Positions 9,334 through 16,852 of a stretch of DNA of 64,000 nucleotides are shown in pieces. The notes below the pieces were generated by a model. It worked only from the letters and a program-made list of their open reading frames with translations, did no database searches and was not told the origin of the DNA. Made by a program: the position numbers and the translations under genes. Source of the stretch: Promicromonospora sukumoe 327MFSha3.1 (GTDB lineage: Bacteria > Actinomycetota > Actinomycetes > Actinomycetales > Cellulomonadaceae); NCBI RefSeq assembly GCF_000385135.1, contig NZ_ARQM01000010.1, positions 558,001 through 622,000 of the forward strand, written 5' to 3'. The stretch's first letter is position 1. Each line of letters starts with the position of its first letter.

Positions 9334-9773
9334 CAGCTACCTCTCTCGGTGTCGCGCGGCGCGGTCGCGGTTCGCGCTCCTCGCCGCCTCGTCAGAACCC
9401 GTCGCGTCGGCAGCGTCGCCACAGCTGGGGTTGCGGCTGTGCACGCCCACGCACAGGTGGTCCTATCTATTCTGTCCCCTCACAGCCTCCGCCCACACCA
9501 TAGGGCGGTCAAGACTGCGTGATCTGCGTTACGTCTGTGTCGGTTCGCACCAGTATTGATACGCAGTATCGCAATGTTGAGACTGAGTGCATGACTCGCC
9601 CGTTGCCCGTGACTCATCGATTCATCAAAAAGACACCACACGTCCTGGCTACGAGGCATGGCGGGGGTCCGTGCACTACCTTTGGCGACGGAGGGCCCGA
9701 CCCAAGGGCCGACAGAAGAAGACGGAGACGACCCGGCAGGTACTGCCGGACAGAGAAGGGAACGATCAACCAA
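9334..9773. promoter_or_regulatory. Divergent control region of aceE and DUF3052 gene
   Basis: This 440-bp gap separates the divergent aceE and the DUF3052 gene and holds no credible open frame. It is visibly less GC-rich near 9500-9640. It contains a 13-bp palindrome GATAC-GCA-GTATC (9558-9570), a plausible regulator site. On the minus strand TTGACC (about 9510) is a possible -35 for aceE, but I see no clean -10 partner. Promoter assignments are tentative. Confidence 0.4.
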
Positions 9774-10181
9774 GTGAGCACGGACACCCAGGGCGCGGGG
9801 CGCCTCGGCTTCGAGGCCGGCCAGGTCGTGCAGGAGTTCGGCTGGGGAGACGACGTCGACGAAGCGCTCCGGTCTGACATCGAGCAGATCATCGGCAGCG
9901 AGCTGGAGGACGAGGACTTCGGTGACGTCACCGACGGCGTCATCCTCTGGTGGCGGGACGACGACGGCGACCTCACCGACGCGCTCGTCGACGTGCAGAC
10001 CGTCCTGGACGACGGCGGCCTGATCTGGATCTTCACGCCCAAGCCCGGCCGCGACGGCGAGGTCGGCCACGGCGACATCCAGGAGGCGGCCACCACCGCC
10101 GGCCTGCAGACCACCAGCACGTTCGCGATCGCGGACGACTGGTCGGCCACCAAGCTCGGCTACCGGGGCCGTGGCAAGTAG
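9774..10181 (+). CDS. DUF3052 domain protein
   Basis: A 135-residue acidic protein of the DUF3052 family, which is common in actinobacteria beside aceE and a peroxiredoxin gene. Family features seen are LGFEAGQVVQEFGWGDDVD near the N-terminus, the GVILWWRDDDGDLTDAL stretch, and the terminal DDWSATKLGYRGRGK. The frame is open upstream, but the GTG at 9774 gives the normal N-terminus (MSTDTQGAGRLGF) and follows GAAGGGAA. Function unknown; position next to aceE is conserved across the phylum. The next gene starts 6 bases later, so the two are probably cotranscribed. Confidence 0.85.
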   Translation: MSTDTQGAGRLGFEAGQVVQEFGWGDDVDEALRSDIEQIIGSELEDEDFGDVTDGVILWWRDDDGDLTDALVDVQTVLDDGGLIWIFTPKPGRDGEVGHGDIQEAATTAGLQTTSTFAIADDWSATKLGYRGRGK

Positions 10182-10187
10182 CGGCTC

Positions 10188-10679
10188 ATGACCGAGTCTT
10201 CCGGAGCGCACGCCGCTGCCGAGGTGACGCTGAAGCCGGGTGACCCCGCACCCGACTTCACGCTCCCCGACACGCATGGCACGCCGACCACGCTGTCCGA
10301 CCTGCGCGGCACGCCGGTGCTCGTGGTCTTCGTGCCGTTCGCCTTCTCGGGCACCTGCACGGGCGAGCTGTGCGAGCTGCGCGACAACATCGAGGACTTC
10401 GAGACCGCTGGCGTGCGGTTGTTCGTGATCTCGACCGACGCCGTGTTCACGCTCAAGGCGTGGCAGGCGGCCGAGGGCTACCAGTTCGACCTGCTGTCGG
10501 ACTTCTGGCCGCACGGCGAGGTAGCGCGCGACTACGGCGTCTTCGACGAGGGCTCGGGCATCGCGCTGCGCGGCTCGTTCCTCATCGACGCCGACGGGAT
10601 CGTGCGGTGGTGCGTGGTCAACCCGCGCGGGCAGGCGCGTGACCTGGAGGACTACCGGCGGGCGGTCGCGGAGATCTGA
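10188..10679 (+). CDS. AhpE-type peroxiredoxin
   Basis: Thiol peroxidase that reduces hydroperoxides; cytoplasmic. The 163-residue protein has the peroxiredoxin core PAPDFTLPDTHG and the active-site motif PFAFSGTCTGEL with peroxidatic Cys57. A second cysteine, Cys62 (GELCELRD), sits where mycobacterial AhpE has a non-Cys residue, so it could act as a resolving thiol, as in PrxQ/BCP-like enzymes; the assignment between one- and two-cysteine mechanism is open. A third Cys lies in VRWCVVNPRG. Starts 6 bp after the DUF3052 gene. Confidence 0.92.
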   Translation: MTESSGAHAAAEVTLKPGDPAPDFTLPDTHGTPTTLSDLRGTPVLVVFVPFAFSGTCTGELCELRDNIEDFETAGVRLFVISTDAVFTLKAWQAAEGYQFDLLSDFWPHGEVARDYGVFDEGSGIALRGSFLIDADGIVRWCVVNPRGQARDLEDYRRAVAEI

Positions 10680-10781
10680 CCGCGCTCGGAACCTGCTCGG
10701 GTCGAAAATCTGGCCGGGTTTCGGGTGCCGGGCAGGTATTGTTGGCCGCTGCTGGTGCGTGCTGCTGAGGCAGCGCTGCCG

Positions 10782-10855
10782 GGGCTCGTAGCTCAGTTGG
10801 TTAGAGCGCCACGTTTACACCGTGGATGTCGGGGGTTCGAATCCCTCCGGGCCCA
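10782..10855 (+). tRNA. tRNA-Val (anticodon TAC)
   Basis: Cloverleaf can be drawn directly: acceptor GGGCTCG pairs with CGGGCCC (one G-T), D-arm GCTCAGTTGGTTAGAGC, anticodon stem CCACG/CGTGG around loop TTTACAC with anticodon TAC, and T-arm GGGGGTTCGAATCCCTC. Discriminator base A is at 10855. It is followed by CCT, so the 3' CCA is not fully encoded. Confidence 0.96.
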
Positions 10856-10977
10856 CCTAGTGCCGGTTACGTGCGGTGAGCTGCGGCGACGACGGTGTCG
10901 CCCTCGCCGGGCCGATGAGCGGTCAGAGGCGGCCGTGCTGCCCTGCCCGTCTGGGTGCGGGCCGTTGGCCCAAGGTG

Positions 10978-11037
10978 GTCGAACGTAGGGGTGGTCGCAC
11001 TCTGAGCGCTCAGAGTGCGACCACCCCTACGTTCGAC
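10978..11037. terminator. Perfect 60-bp palindrome between convergent genes
   Basis: Bases 10978-11007 are the exact reverse complement of 11008-11037, with no loop and no mismatch; the centre is TCTGAGCGCTCAGA. It lies 120 bp after the tRNA gene and 35 bp from the stop of the convergent DUF4267 gene, so it is probably a bidirectional terminator. Its length is exceptional for that role. Confidence 0.7.
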
Positions 11038-11072
11038 GCCGCTGCTCGTGCGCACGGAGATCGACTACCCGA

Positions 11073-11435
11073 TCAGACGGCGAACAGCAGCCCCGCGTTG
11101 ATCAGGACGACGACGGCCGTGGCGAAGTGGATCCCGAACGCGACCGACTTGCGCCCTCCGTGCCGCAGCACGATCACCGTGTCACCCAGGGGCGCCACCG
11201 CGACGGCGAGCATGAACCAGGCCGCGGCGTGGGCTCCCGCGAACGCGAGCAGCGCCAGCCCGACGATCCCGAACGTGGCGTCCCGCAGCCCCTTGATCTC
11301 GAGGTAGGCCCGGTCCTGCTTGGCGGGGACGCCGTAGCCGGCCGCGGCGGGGAAGGGGCTGATCAGGAACCGCGTCCCGATGAAGAGGATGAACAGGTTG
11401 AGGACCACGGCCAGGGCGTACGCGACGACAGTCAT
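11073..11435 (-). CDS. DUF4267 family small membrane protein
   Basis: A 120-residue protein with four predicted hydrophobic helices (about residues 2-22, 48-66, 68-86 and 98-118) and the DUF4267 pattern: ISPFPAAAGYGVP, then LEIKGLRDATFGIVGLALL, then VAVAPLGDTVIVLRHGG. Function unknown; members often sit beside TetR regulators. ATG 11435 is preceded by AAGGAG at good spacing, so this gene has a normal leader. It is divergent from a TetR gene with palindromic operators between them, making it the probable target of that repressor. Confidence 0.85.
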   Translation of the reverse strand: MTVVAYALAVVLNLFILFIGTRFLISPFPAAAGYGVPAKQDRAYLEIKGLRDATFGIVGLALLAFAGAHAAAWFMLAVAVAPLGDTVIVLRHGGRKSVAFGIHFATAVVVLINAGLLFAV

Positions 11436-11448
11436 GCCAGATCTCCTT

Positions 11449-11515
11449 GCTAGCAGTGATAGCTGATATAGCGACGCTAGCAGAGCAGGGACAGAATTCC
11501 TAGCAGTGCTAGGAT
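11449..11515. promoter_or_regulatory. Twin TetR operators in the divergent promoter
   Basis: Two copies of a CTAGCAGTGNTAG palindrome are present: CTAGCAGTGATAG at 11450-11462 (one mismatch) and CCTAGCAGTGCTAGG at 11499-11513 (perfect). The second overlaps TAGGAT (11510-11515), which ends 6 nt before the TetR ATG and fits a leaderless -10. The first lies over the 5' leader of DUF4267, near a TATATC box on the minus strand. The arrangement predicts repression of both genes. Confidence 0.7.
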
Positions 11516-11521
11516 CTGGAT

Positions 11522-12103
11522 ATGGCAACAGGGACGCGCCGCGAGCGTGAGCGGGCTCAGCGTGAGGAACTGATCGTCAGGGCCGCGCGCGAGCTGGCAG
11601 AGGCAGAGGGCTGGGACGCGGTCACGACCAGGCGGCTCGCCGCCGAGATCGAGTACAGCCAGCCCGTCCTGTACAGCCACTTCAAGGGCAAGAACGCCAT
11701 CATGACGGCGGTCGCGGCCCAGGGCTTCGAGGAGCTGGTGACGGAGCTGCGCGCCGCACGCACCGCCGTCCGCGGTGGGCCCGAAGCGCTGGCTGCGGTC
11801 GCGGCGGCCTACACGGACTTCGCCCGGGAGCGCCCGGCGCTGTACGACGCCATGTTCACCCACGCCGTCGAGGTGGAGTTCGCCACCCCGGACGGCCCGG
11901 CGTACCTCCGGGAGGGGTTCGGCGAGCTGCTCCAGGCGGTCGAGCCGCTGGCCGGGGACGACGATCCCGGCGTCCTCACCGAGACCTTCTGGGCAAGCCT
12001 GCACGGCCTGGCCACGTTGGAGCGCAGCGGCCGCCTTCCCATGTCGCTGCACGACGAGCGGTTGAGGCTGCTGCTCGGGCGGTTCACGAGGCCGAAGGGC
12101 TGA
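11522..12103 (+). CDS. TetR family transcriptional repressor
   Basis: A 193-residue TetR regulator. The N-terminal helix-turn-helix spans about residues 15-60, with the typical TTRRLAAEIEYSQPVLYSHFKGKNAI sequence region. The C-terminal ligand domain has the WHG-like pattern (ERPALYDAMFTH, FWASLHGLATLERSGR) seen in one TetR subfamily. The mRNA appears leaderless: TAGGAT ends 6 nt before the ATG and no ribosome site is present. Two copies of a palindrome in the shared upstream region indicate control of itself and the divergent DUF4267 gene. The inducer is unknown. Confidence 0.9.
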   Translation: MATGTRRERERAQREELIVRAARELAEAEGWDAVTTRRLAAEIEYSQPVLYSHFKGKNAIMTAVAAQGFEELVTELRAARTAVRGGPEALAAVAAAYTDFARERPALYDAMFTHAVEVEFATPDGPAYLREGFGELLQAVEPLAGDDDPGVLTETFWASLHGLATLERSGRLPMSLHDERLRLLLGRFTRPKG

Positions 12104-12141
12104 CCTGCCCTGGGCTGGTCGGAGTCGACCGGGACGTGCCC

Positions 12142-12147
12142 TATCTT
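12142..12147 (+). promoter_or_regulatory. Leaderless -10 box TATCTT for the 12154 gene
   Basis: TATCTT is followed by TCTGGC and then GTG at 12154. This fixes the start at 12154 rather than the in-frame GTG at 12136, which lies upstream of the box. Confidence 0.55.
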
Positions 12148-12153
12148 TCTGGC

Positions 12154-12921
<768 letters not shown>

Positions 12922-13022
12922 GCTACGACGGGCGGCGTGTGCTCACCACAGGCCGCCCATGGGCCTCCGGGAGGGACTCGCATGGGACCCGCTCCGGCGC
13001 TGACCGCAGGCACATTTCAGCG

Positions 13023-13055
13023 CGACGGCGCCCGCACCAGGTGCGGGCGCCGTCG
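13023..13055. terminator. GC-rich bidirectional hairpin
   Basis: Arms 13023-13038 and 13040-13055 are complementary with one G-T pair (core GACGGCGCCCGCACC) around a single A, so the loop must open by a few pairs. It lies between the convergent genes ending at 12921 and 13072. Confidence 0.75.
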
Positions 13056-13071
13056 TCGCGATGAGAGCGGC

Positions 13072-14160
13072 CTAGAAGAAGTTGCGGGGGTCGAACTTCT
13101 CCGCGATGTCCGAGAGACCCTGGCCCGCCTCCGAGACCTGGTCGCCGACTCCGGAGACCTGGTCCCCGACGCCGGACACCGCGCCCTCGGCCGTGCCGGC
13201 GAGGTCCTCGACGCCCGTGGTCGCCTGGCCCAGAGCGTCCGCGCCGTAGCCCTCGATGCCAGCCGTGGCCTGGTCGATCGCACCGGCGCCGAGGCCCTCG
13301 ACCCCTGCGGCGGCCTCGCCCAGCGCACCGGCCCCGTACTCCTCGAAGCCGGCCGTGGCCTCGCCCAGGGCGCCGGCACCGTACTCGCCGGCCGCCGCCG
13401 TCAGGCCCTCGACGTCGACACCCGCGGCGAGCGATTCGAAGTCGACGCCGAGGTTCGCGGCGTTCTCCAGGAGCGGGCCGGCCACGCTGCTGACCGCGGC
13501 ACCGGCCGCGACGGCGCCCAGGATGCCCACGGCGCCGACGGCGACACCCGCGACGGCGCCGCCCGTGCCGACCTTGGCGAGCACGGACCGCATGGAGCCC
13601 GGACGACGGGCCTCGCTCCGGGCCGCTGCCCGGGCCAGCTCGGCGTGGTCGGCGGAGCGCGGCTGCTCGTGCGGCGGCAGCTCCGTCTGCATGCGCTGCA
13701 GCACGGCGTGGCGCTGGGCCGGCGTCAGGCGCGCGAAGGACTCGGCGTGGATCCGCTCGACCTGGTGCGGGTCGGCGGTCTGCATGAGGTAGTCGTAGCG
13801 CGCGATGGCCTGCCGGTCGGCGTCGGCGGTGCCTGGAGCGCCCCGGTAACCCTGCTGGGCGGGCGGGTAACCCTGCTGCTGGCCCGGGTAGCCCTGCGGC
13901 GCGGGCGGGTACCCCTGCTGCTGTCCGGGGTAGCCCTGCTGAGCGCCCGGGTACCCCTGCTGGCCGGGGTAGCCCTGACCCGGCGCGCCCTGCTGCTGGT
14001 TGCGCCCGCTCACCGCGTCGGCGACGTCCTTCAGGGTGGACTGCCAGGACCTCTGCCCCGTCGAACCGCCCTGCGGCGCGCCCTGTTGCTGCTGCTGCCC
14101 GTCGTTCTGCGAGTCGAGCATCTTCTTGGCCAGGCCGATCATGTTCGAGAGCTTGGACAT
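13072..14160 (-). CDS. Repeat-rich protein with Pro/Gln/Gly-Tyr linker and membrane segment
   Basis: A 362-residue protein of unknown function with three distinct parts. Residues about 20-105 are low complexity with repeated PGQQGYP units. Residues 105-175 form a charged helical region (RYDYLMQTADPHQVERIHAE). A Gly/Ala-rich hydrophobic segment at about 190-220 could span a membrane. The tail has four or more copies of a roughly 15-residue unit such as GYGADALGQATTGVE. No signal peptide is seen. The ATG at 14160 follows GAAGGAAC. The mix suggests a scaffold or envelope-associated protein; the DNA repeats are simply the coding of the peptide repeats. Confidence 0.8.
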   Translation of the reverse strand: MSKLSNMIGLAKKMLDSQNDGQQQQQGAPQGGSTGQRSWQSTLKDVADAVSGRNQQQGAPGQGYPGQQGYPGAQQGYPGQQQGYPPAPQGYPGQQQGYPPAQQGYRGAPGTADADRQAIARYDYLMQTADPHQVERIHAESFARLTPAQRHAVLQRMQTELPPHEQPRSADHAELARAAARSEARRPGSMRSVLAKVGTGGAVAGVAVGAVGILGAVAAGAAVSSVAGPLLENAANLGVDFESLAAGVDVEGLTAAAGEYGAGALGEATAGFEEYGAGALGEAAAGVEGLGAGAIDQATAGIEGYGADALGQATTGVEDLAGTAEGAVSGVGDQVSGVGDQVSEAGQGLSDIAEKFDPRNFF

Positions 14161-14329
14161 GCGGTCCGTTCCTTCCGTCGGGGCGGAAGGACCACGCTTC
14201 CAGCCCATCATGAGAAGTACGTGAGACCAGGATGAGAGATTCACCCGGTGGCCTGGCGATATGCACCGGGATCAGCCATCGTGTGAAGCGCGCGGGACGT
14301 CCGAGCCCCCACCGAGCGACGGAGGCACA

Positions 14330-16852
14330 GTGCATTCCCATCTCCCTGGACCCGGCCGCCGCACCCCGGTCAGCACGTATCGGCTCCAGCTCGGTCCGGA
14401 ACTGACGTTCGCGGACGCCGAGAAGGCGCTCCCGTACCTCGACACCCTCGGGATCACGGACCTCTACCTCTCGCCCGTGCTGCAGGCCGCGCCCGGTTCC
14501 ACGCACGGGTACGACGTCGTGGACCACACCCGGATCAGCGACGTCATGGGTGGCCGGGACGGCCTCGAACGGCTCGCGGCCGCGGCGCACGCGCGGGGGA
14601 TGGGCGTCGTCGTCGACGTGGTGCCGAACCACATGGCCGTGCCGACGCCGGCCTGGCACAACCGGGCGCTGTGGTCCGCGCTCAAGCACGGCCACGAGTC
14701 CCCGTACGCGCACTGGTTCGACCTCGAGATCGCCGCGGGCGAGGGGCTCCTGATGCCGGTGCTGGGCGCGCGGATCGGCACGGTGCTCGCGGCGGGGGAG
14801 CTCGTGCTGGACCGCGCCGTCGTGCCCGGGGAGGGCGACGAGGAGCAGCCCGTGCTGCGCTACTACGACCACCTGTTCCCCGTGCGGCCCGAGACCGAGG
14901 ACCTGCCGCTCGCCGAGCTGGTGGGCCGCCAGCACTACCGGCTCGCCTACTGGCGCGTGGCCGACGAGGAGCTCAACTACCGGCGCTTCTTCGACGTCGG
15001 CACGCTGGCGGGCATCCGCGTGGAGGACGACGACGTCTTCGACGCCACGCACGCCCTGCTGCTGGAGCTCTTCCACGCGGGCGTGGTCGACGGCTTCCGG
15101 ATCGACCACCCCGACGGGCTGGCCGACCCGCGCGGCTACCTGCGGCGGCTGGACGAGGCGACCGGCGGGGCGTGGGTCGTGGCAGAGAAGATCCTCGAGG
15201 AGGACGAGGCCCTGCCCGACGACTGGCCCGTCGCCGGCACCACTGGTTACGACACGGCCTGGCGGCTGCACGCCCTGCAGGTGGATGCCGACGGCGCGGC
15301 CCCGCTCGCCGCGCTCATGCACGAGGTGGCGGGCGAGCAGACCAGCCTGGACGACGTGATCGAGCAGGCCAAGCGGCAGATCGTCGAGACCTCGCTGTAC
15401 GCGGAGACCCATCTGCTGACGACGATGCTCGCCGACATCTGCCGAGAGGACGTGCGGCTGCGCGACCACACGTTCCGGTCGCTGCAGGACTGCGTGGTCG
15501 AGCTGGTCGTCGCGTTCGGCCGGTACCGCGCGTACGTCGTCCCCGGCGAGACCGCGCCGGCGGAGGCGGAGCGCGTGGTGCGGGAGGCGGCCGACGTCGC
15601 CCGGGCGCGCCTCGACCCGGACCGGCACGACACGCTGGACCTCGTGGTCGACCTGGTGCTCGGGCGCGAGGCCGGGTCGGCGGGGCGGCGCGACGAGGAG
15701 CGGCGTGCCGAGCTCGTGGTCCGGTTCCCGCAGGTGTGCGGCGCCGTGATGGCCAAGGGCGTGGAGGACACGGCGTACTACCGGTGGACCCACCTGGTCA
15801 GCCTGTGCGAGGTGGGCGGGGCGCCGGCGCGGTTCGGCGTCGGGCCGGACGAGCTGCACGCGCACGCGCGGCACACCGCCGAGTCGTGGCCCGCGACGAT
15901 GACCGCCGGGTCCACGCACGACACGAAGCGCGGCGAGGACGTGCGGTCGCGGATCGGGGCGGTGTCCTCGCACGCGGAGGCCTGGGTCGGGCTGGTGCAC
16001 CGGCTGCGGGAGGCGACGTCGGACGTGCGACCTGCCGATCTCGACGGTCGCACCGAGAACCTGCTCTGGCAGACGCTCGCCGGGACCTGGACGCCGGACG
16101 GGCCGATCGAGGCCGAGCGGCTCGCCGCGTACCTGGTCAAGGCGTCGCGCGAGCAGAAGGCGTGGACCACGTGGACGGCGCCCGACGTCGTCCGGGAGGA
16201 GGCGTTGGTCGGGTACGCGACCTCGCTGCTGACGCACCCCGAGGTCGTCGCCGGGTTCGACGGGTGGGTCGCCGAGGTGACGCCGACCGTGCGGCGGTCG
16301 GTGCTCGCGACCAAGCTGCTGCAGCTCACCGTGCCCGGCGTCGCCGACGTCTACCAGGGGACCGAGGTGACCGGGACGTCGCTCGTCGATCCGGACAACC
16401 GGCGGCCCGTGGACCTGGAGGGGCTCGCGACGGTGCTCGGGTCGCTCGACGCGGGGCGGACACCGGTGGGGCTCGCGGAGGAGAAGCTCGTGGTGACGGC
16501 CGCCGCGTTGCGGGTACGGCGGGAGTATCCCGGGGCGTTCGTCGGGGAGGACGCCGGGTACGAGCCGCTGCCGGTGACCACCGGACGGGCCGTCGGGTTT
16601 GCGCGGCTCGATGCTGCCGGGCCCCGGGTGGTCGTGGTCGCGACGCGGCTCGGGGATGCACCGGGGCTGTCGGAGGCGTCGATGGTGCTGCCGGAACCTG
16701 CGTCCGGAGAGGCGTGGCGGTCGGTGCTGACCGGGGCCTTGGCCGATGCCGGGGCGGTGCGGCTCGGCGACCTGCTGGGGGACTGGCCGGTCGCGCTGCT
16801 GGTGGCGGAGGCTGCTGGTGATGACGGTTCGGCTCAGGGGGTGGACGCATGA
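14330..16852 (+). CDS. treY: Malto-oligosyltrehalose synthase
   Basis: Converts the reducing-end alpha-1,4 bond of malto-oligosaccharides to the alpha,alpha-1,1 bond of trehalose; first step of the TreY-TreZ route from glycogen. The 840-residue protein is a GH13-family enzyme with region I DVVPNH (96-101), region II DGFRIDHPDG with nucleophile Asp259, region III VAEKIL with acid Glu286, and region IV TAGSTHDTKRGED. The GTG at 14330 is chosen because GGAGG lies 4 nt upstream and the protein then begins just before STYRLQL; the frame is open to 14261. The stop overlaps the treZ start as ATGA. Confidence 0.96.
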   Translation: MHSHLPGPGRRTPVSTYRLQLGPELTFADAEKALPYLDTLGITDLYLSPVLQAAPGSTHGYDVVDHTRISDVMGGRDGLERLAAAAHARGMGVVVDVVPNHMAVPTPAWHNRALWSALKHGHESPYAHWFDLEIAAGEGLLMPVLGARIGTVLAAGELVLDRAVVPGEGDEEQPVLRYYDHLFPVRPETEDLPLAELVGRQHYRLAYWRVADEELNYRRFFDVGTLAGIRVEDDDVFDATHALLLELFHAGVVDGFRIDHPDGLADPRGYLRRLDEATGGAWVVAEKILEEDEALPDDWPVAGTTGYDTAWRLHALQVDADGAAPLAALMHEVAGEQTSLDDVIEQAKRQIVETSLYAETHLLTTMLADICREDVRLRDHTFRSLQDCVVELVVAFGRYRAYVVPGETAPAEAERVVREAADVARARLDPDRHDTLDLVVDLVLGREAGSAGRRDEERRAELVVRFPQVCGAVMAKGVEDTAYYRWTHLVSLCEVGGAPARFGVGPDELHAHARHTAESWPATMTAGSTHDTKRGEDVRSRIGAVSSHAEAWVGLVHRLREATSDVRPADLDGRTENLLWQTLAGTWTPDGPIEAERLAAYLVKASREQKAWTTWTAPDVVREEALVGYATSLLTHPEVVAGFDGWVAEVTPTVRRSVLATKLLQLTVPGVADVYQGTEVTGTSLVDPDNRRPVDLEGLATVLGSLDAGRTPVGLAEEKLVVTAAALRVRREYPGAFVGEDAGYEPLPVTTGRAVGFARLDAAGPRVVVVATRLGDAPGLSEASMVLPEPASGEAWRSVLTGALADAGAVRLGDLLGDWPVALLVAEAAGDDGSAQGVDA

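Noticed and set aside
12136-12153. Upstream GTG start for the acidic protein gene
   Set aside because: It lies upstream of the TATCTT box; the GTG at 12154 sits exactly 6 nt after that box.
13830-13990. Regularly spaced DNA repeats that could suggest a CRISPR array
   Set aside because: They encode the PGQQGYP peptide repeats in one continuous frame; no conserved repeat-spacer structure and no cas genes.
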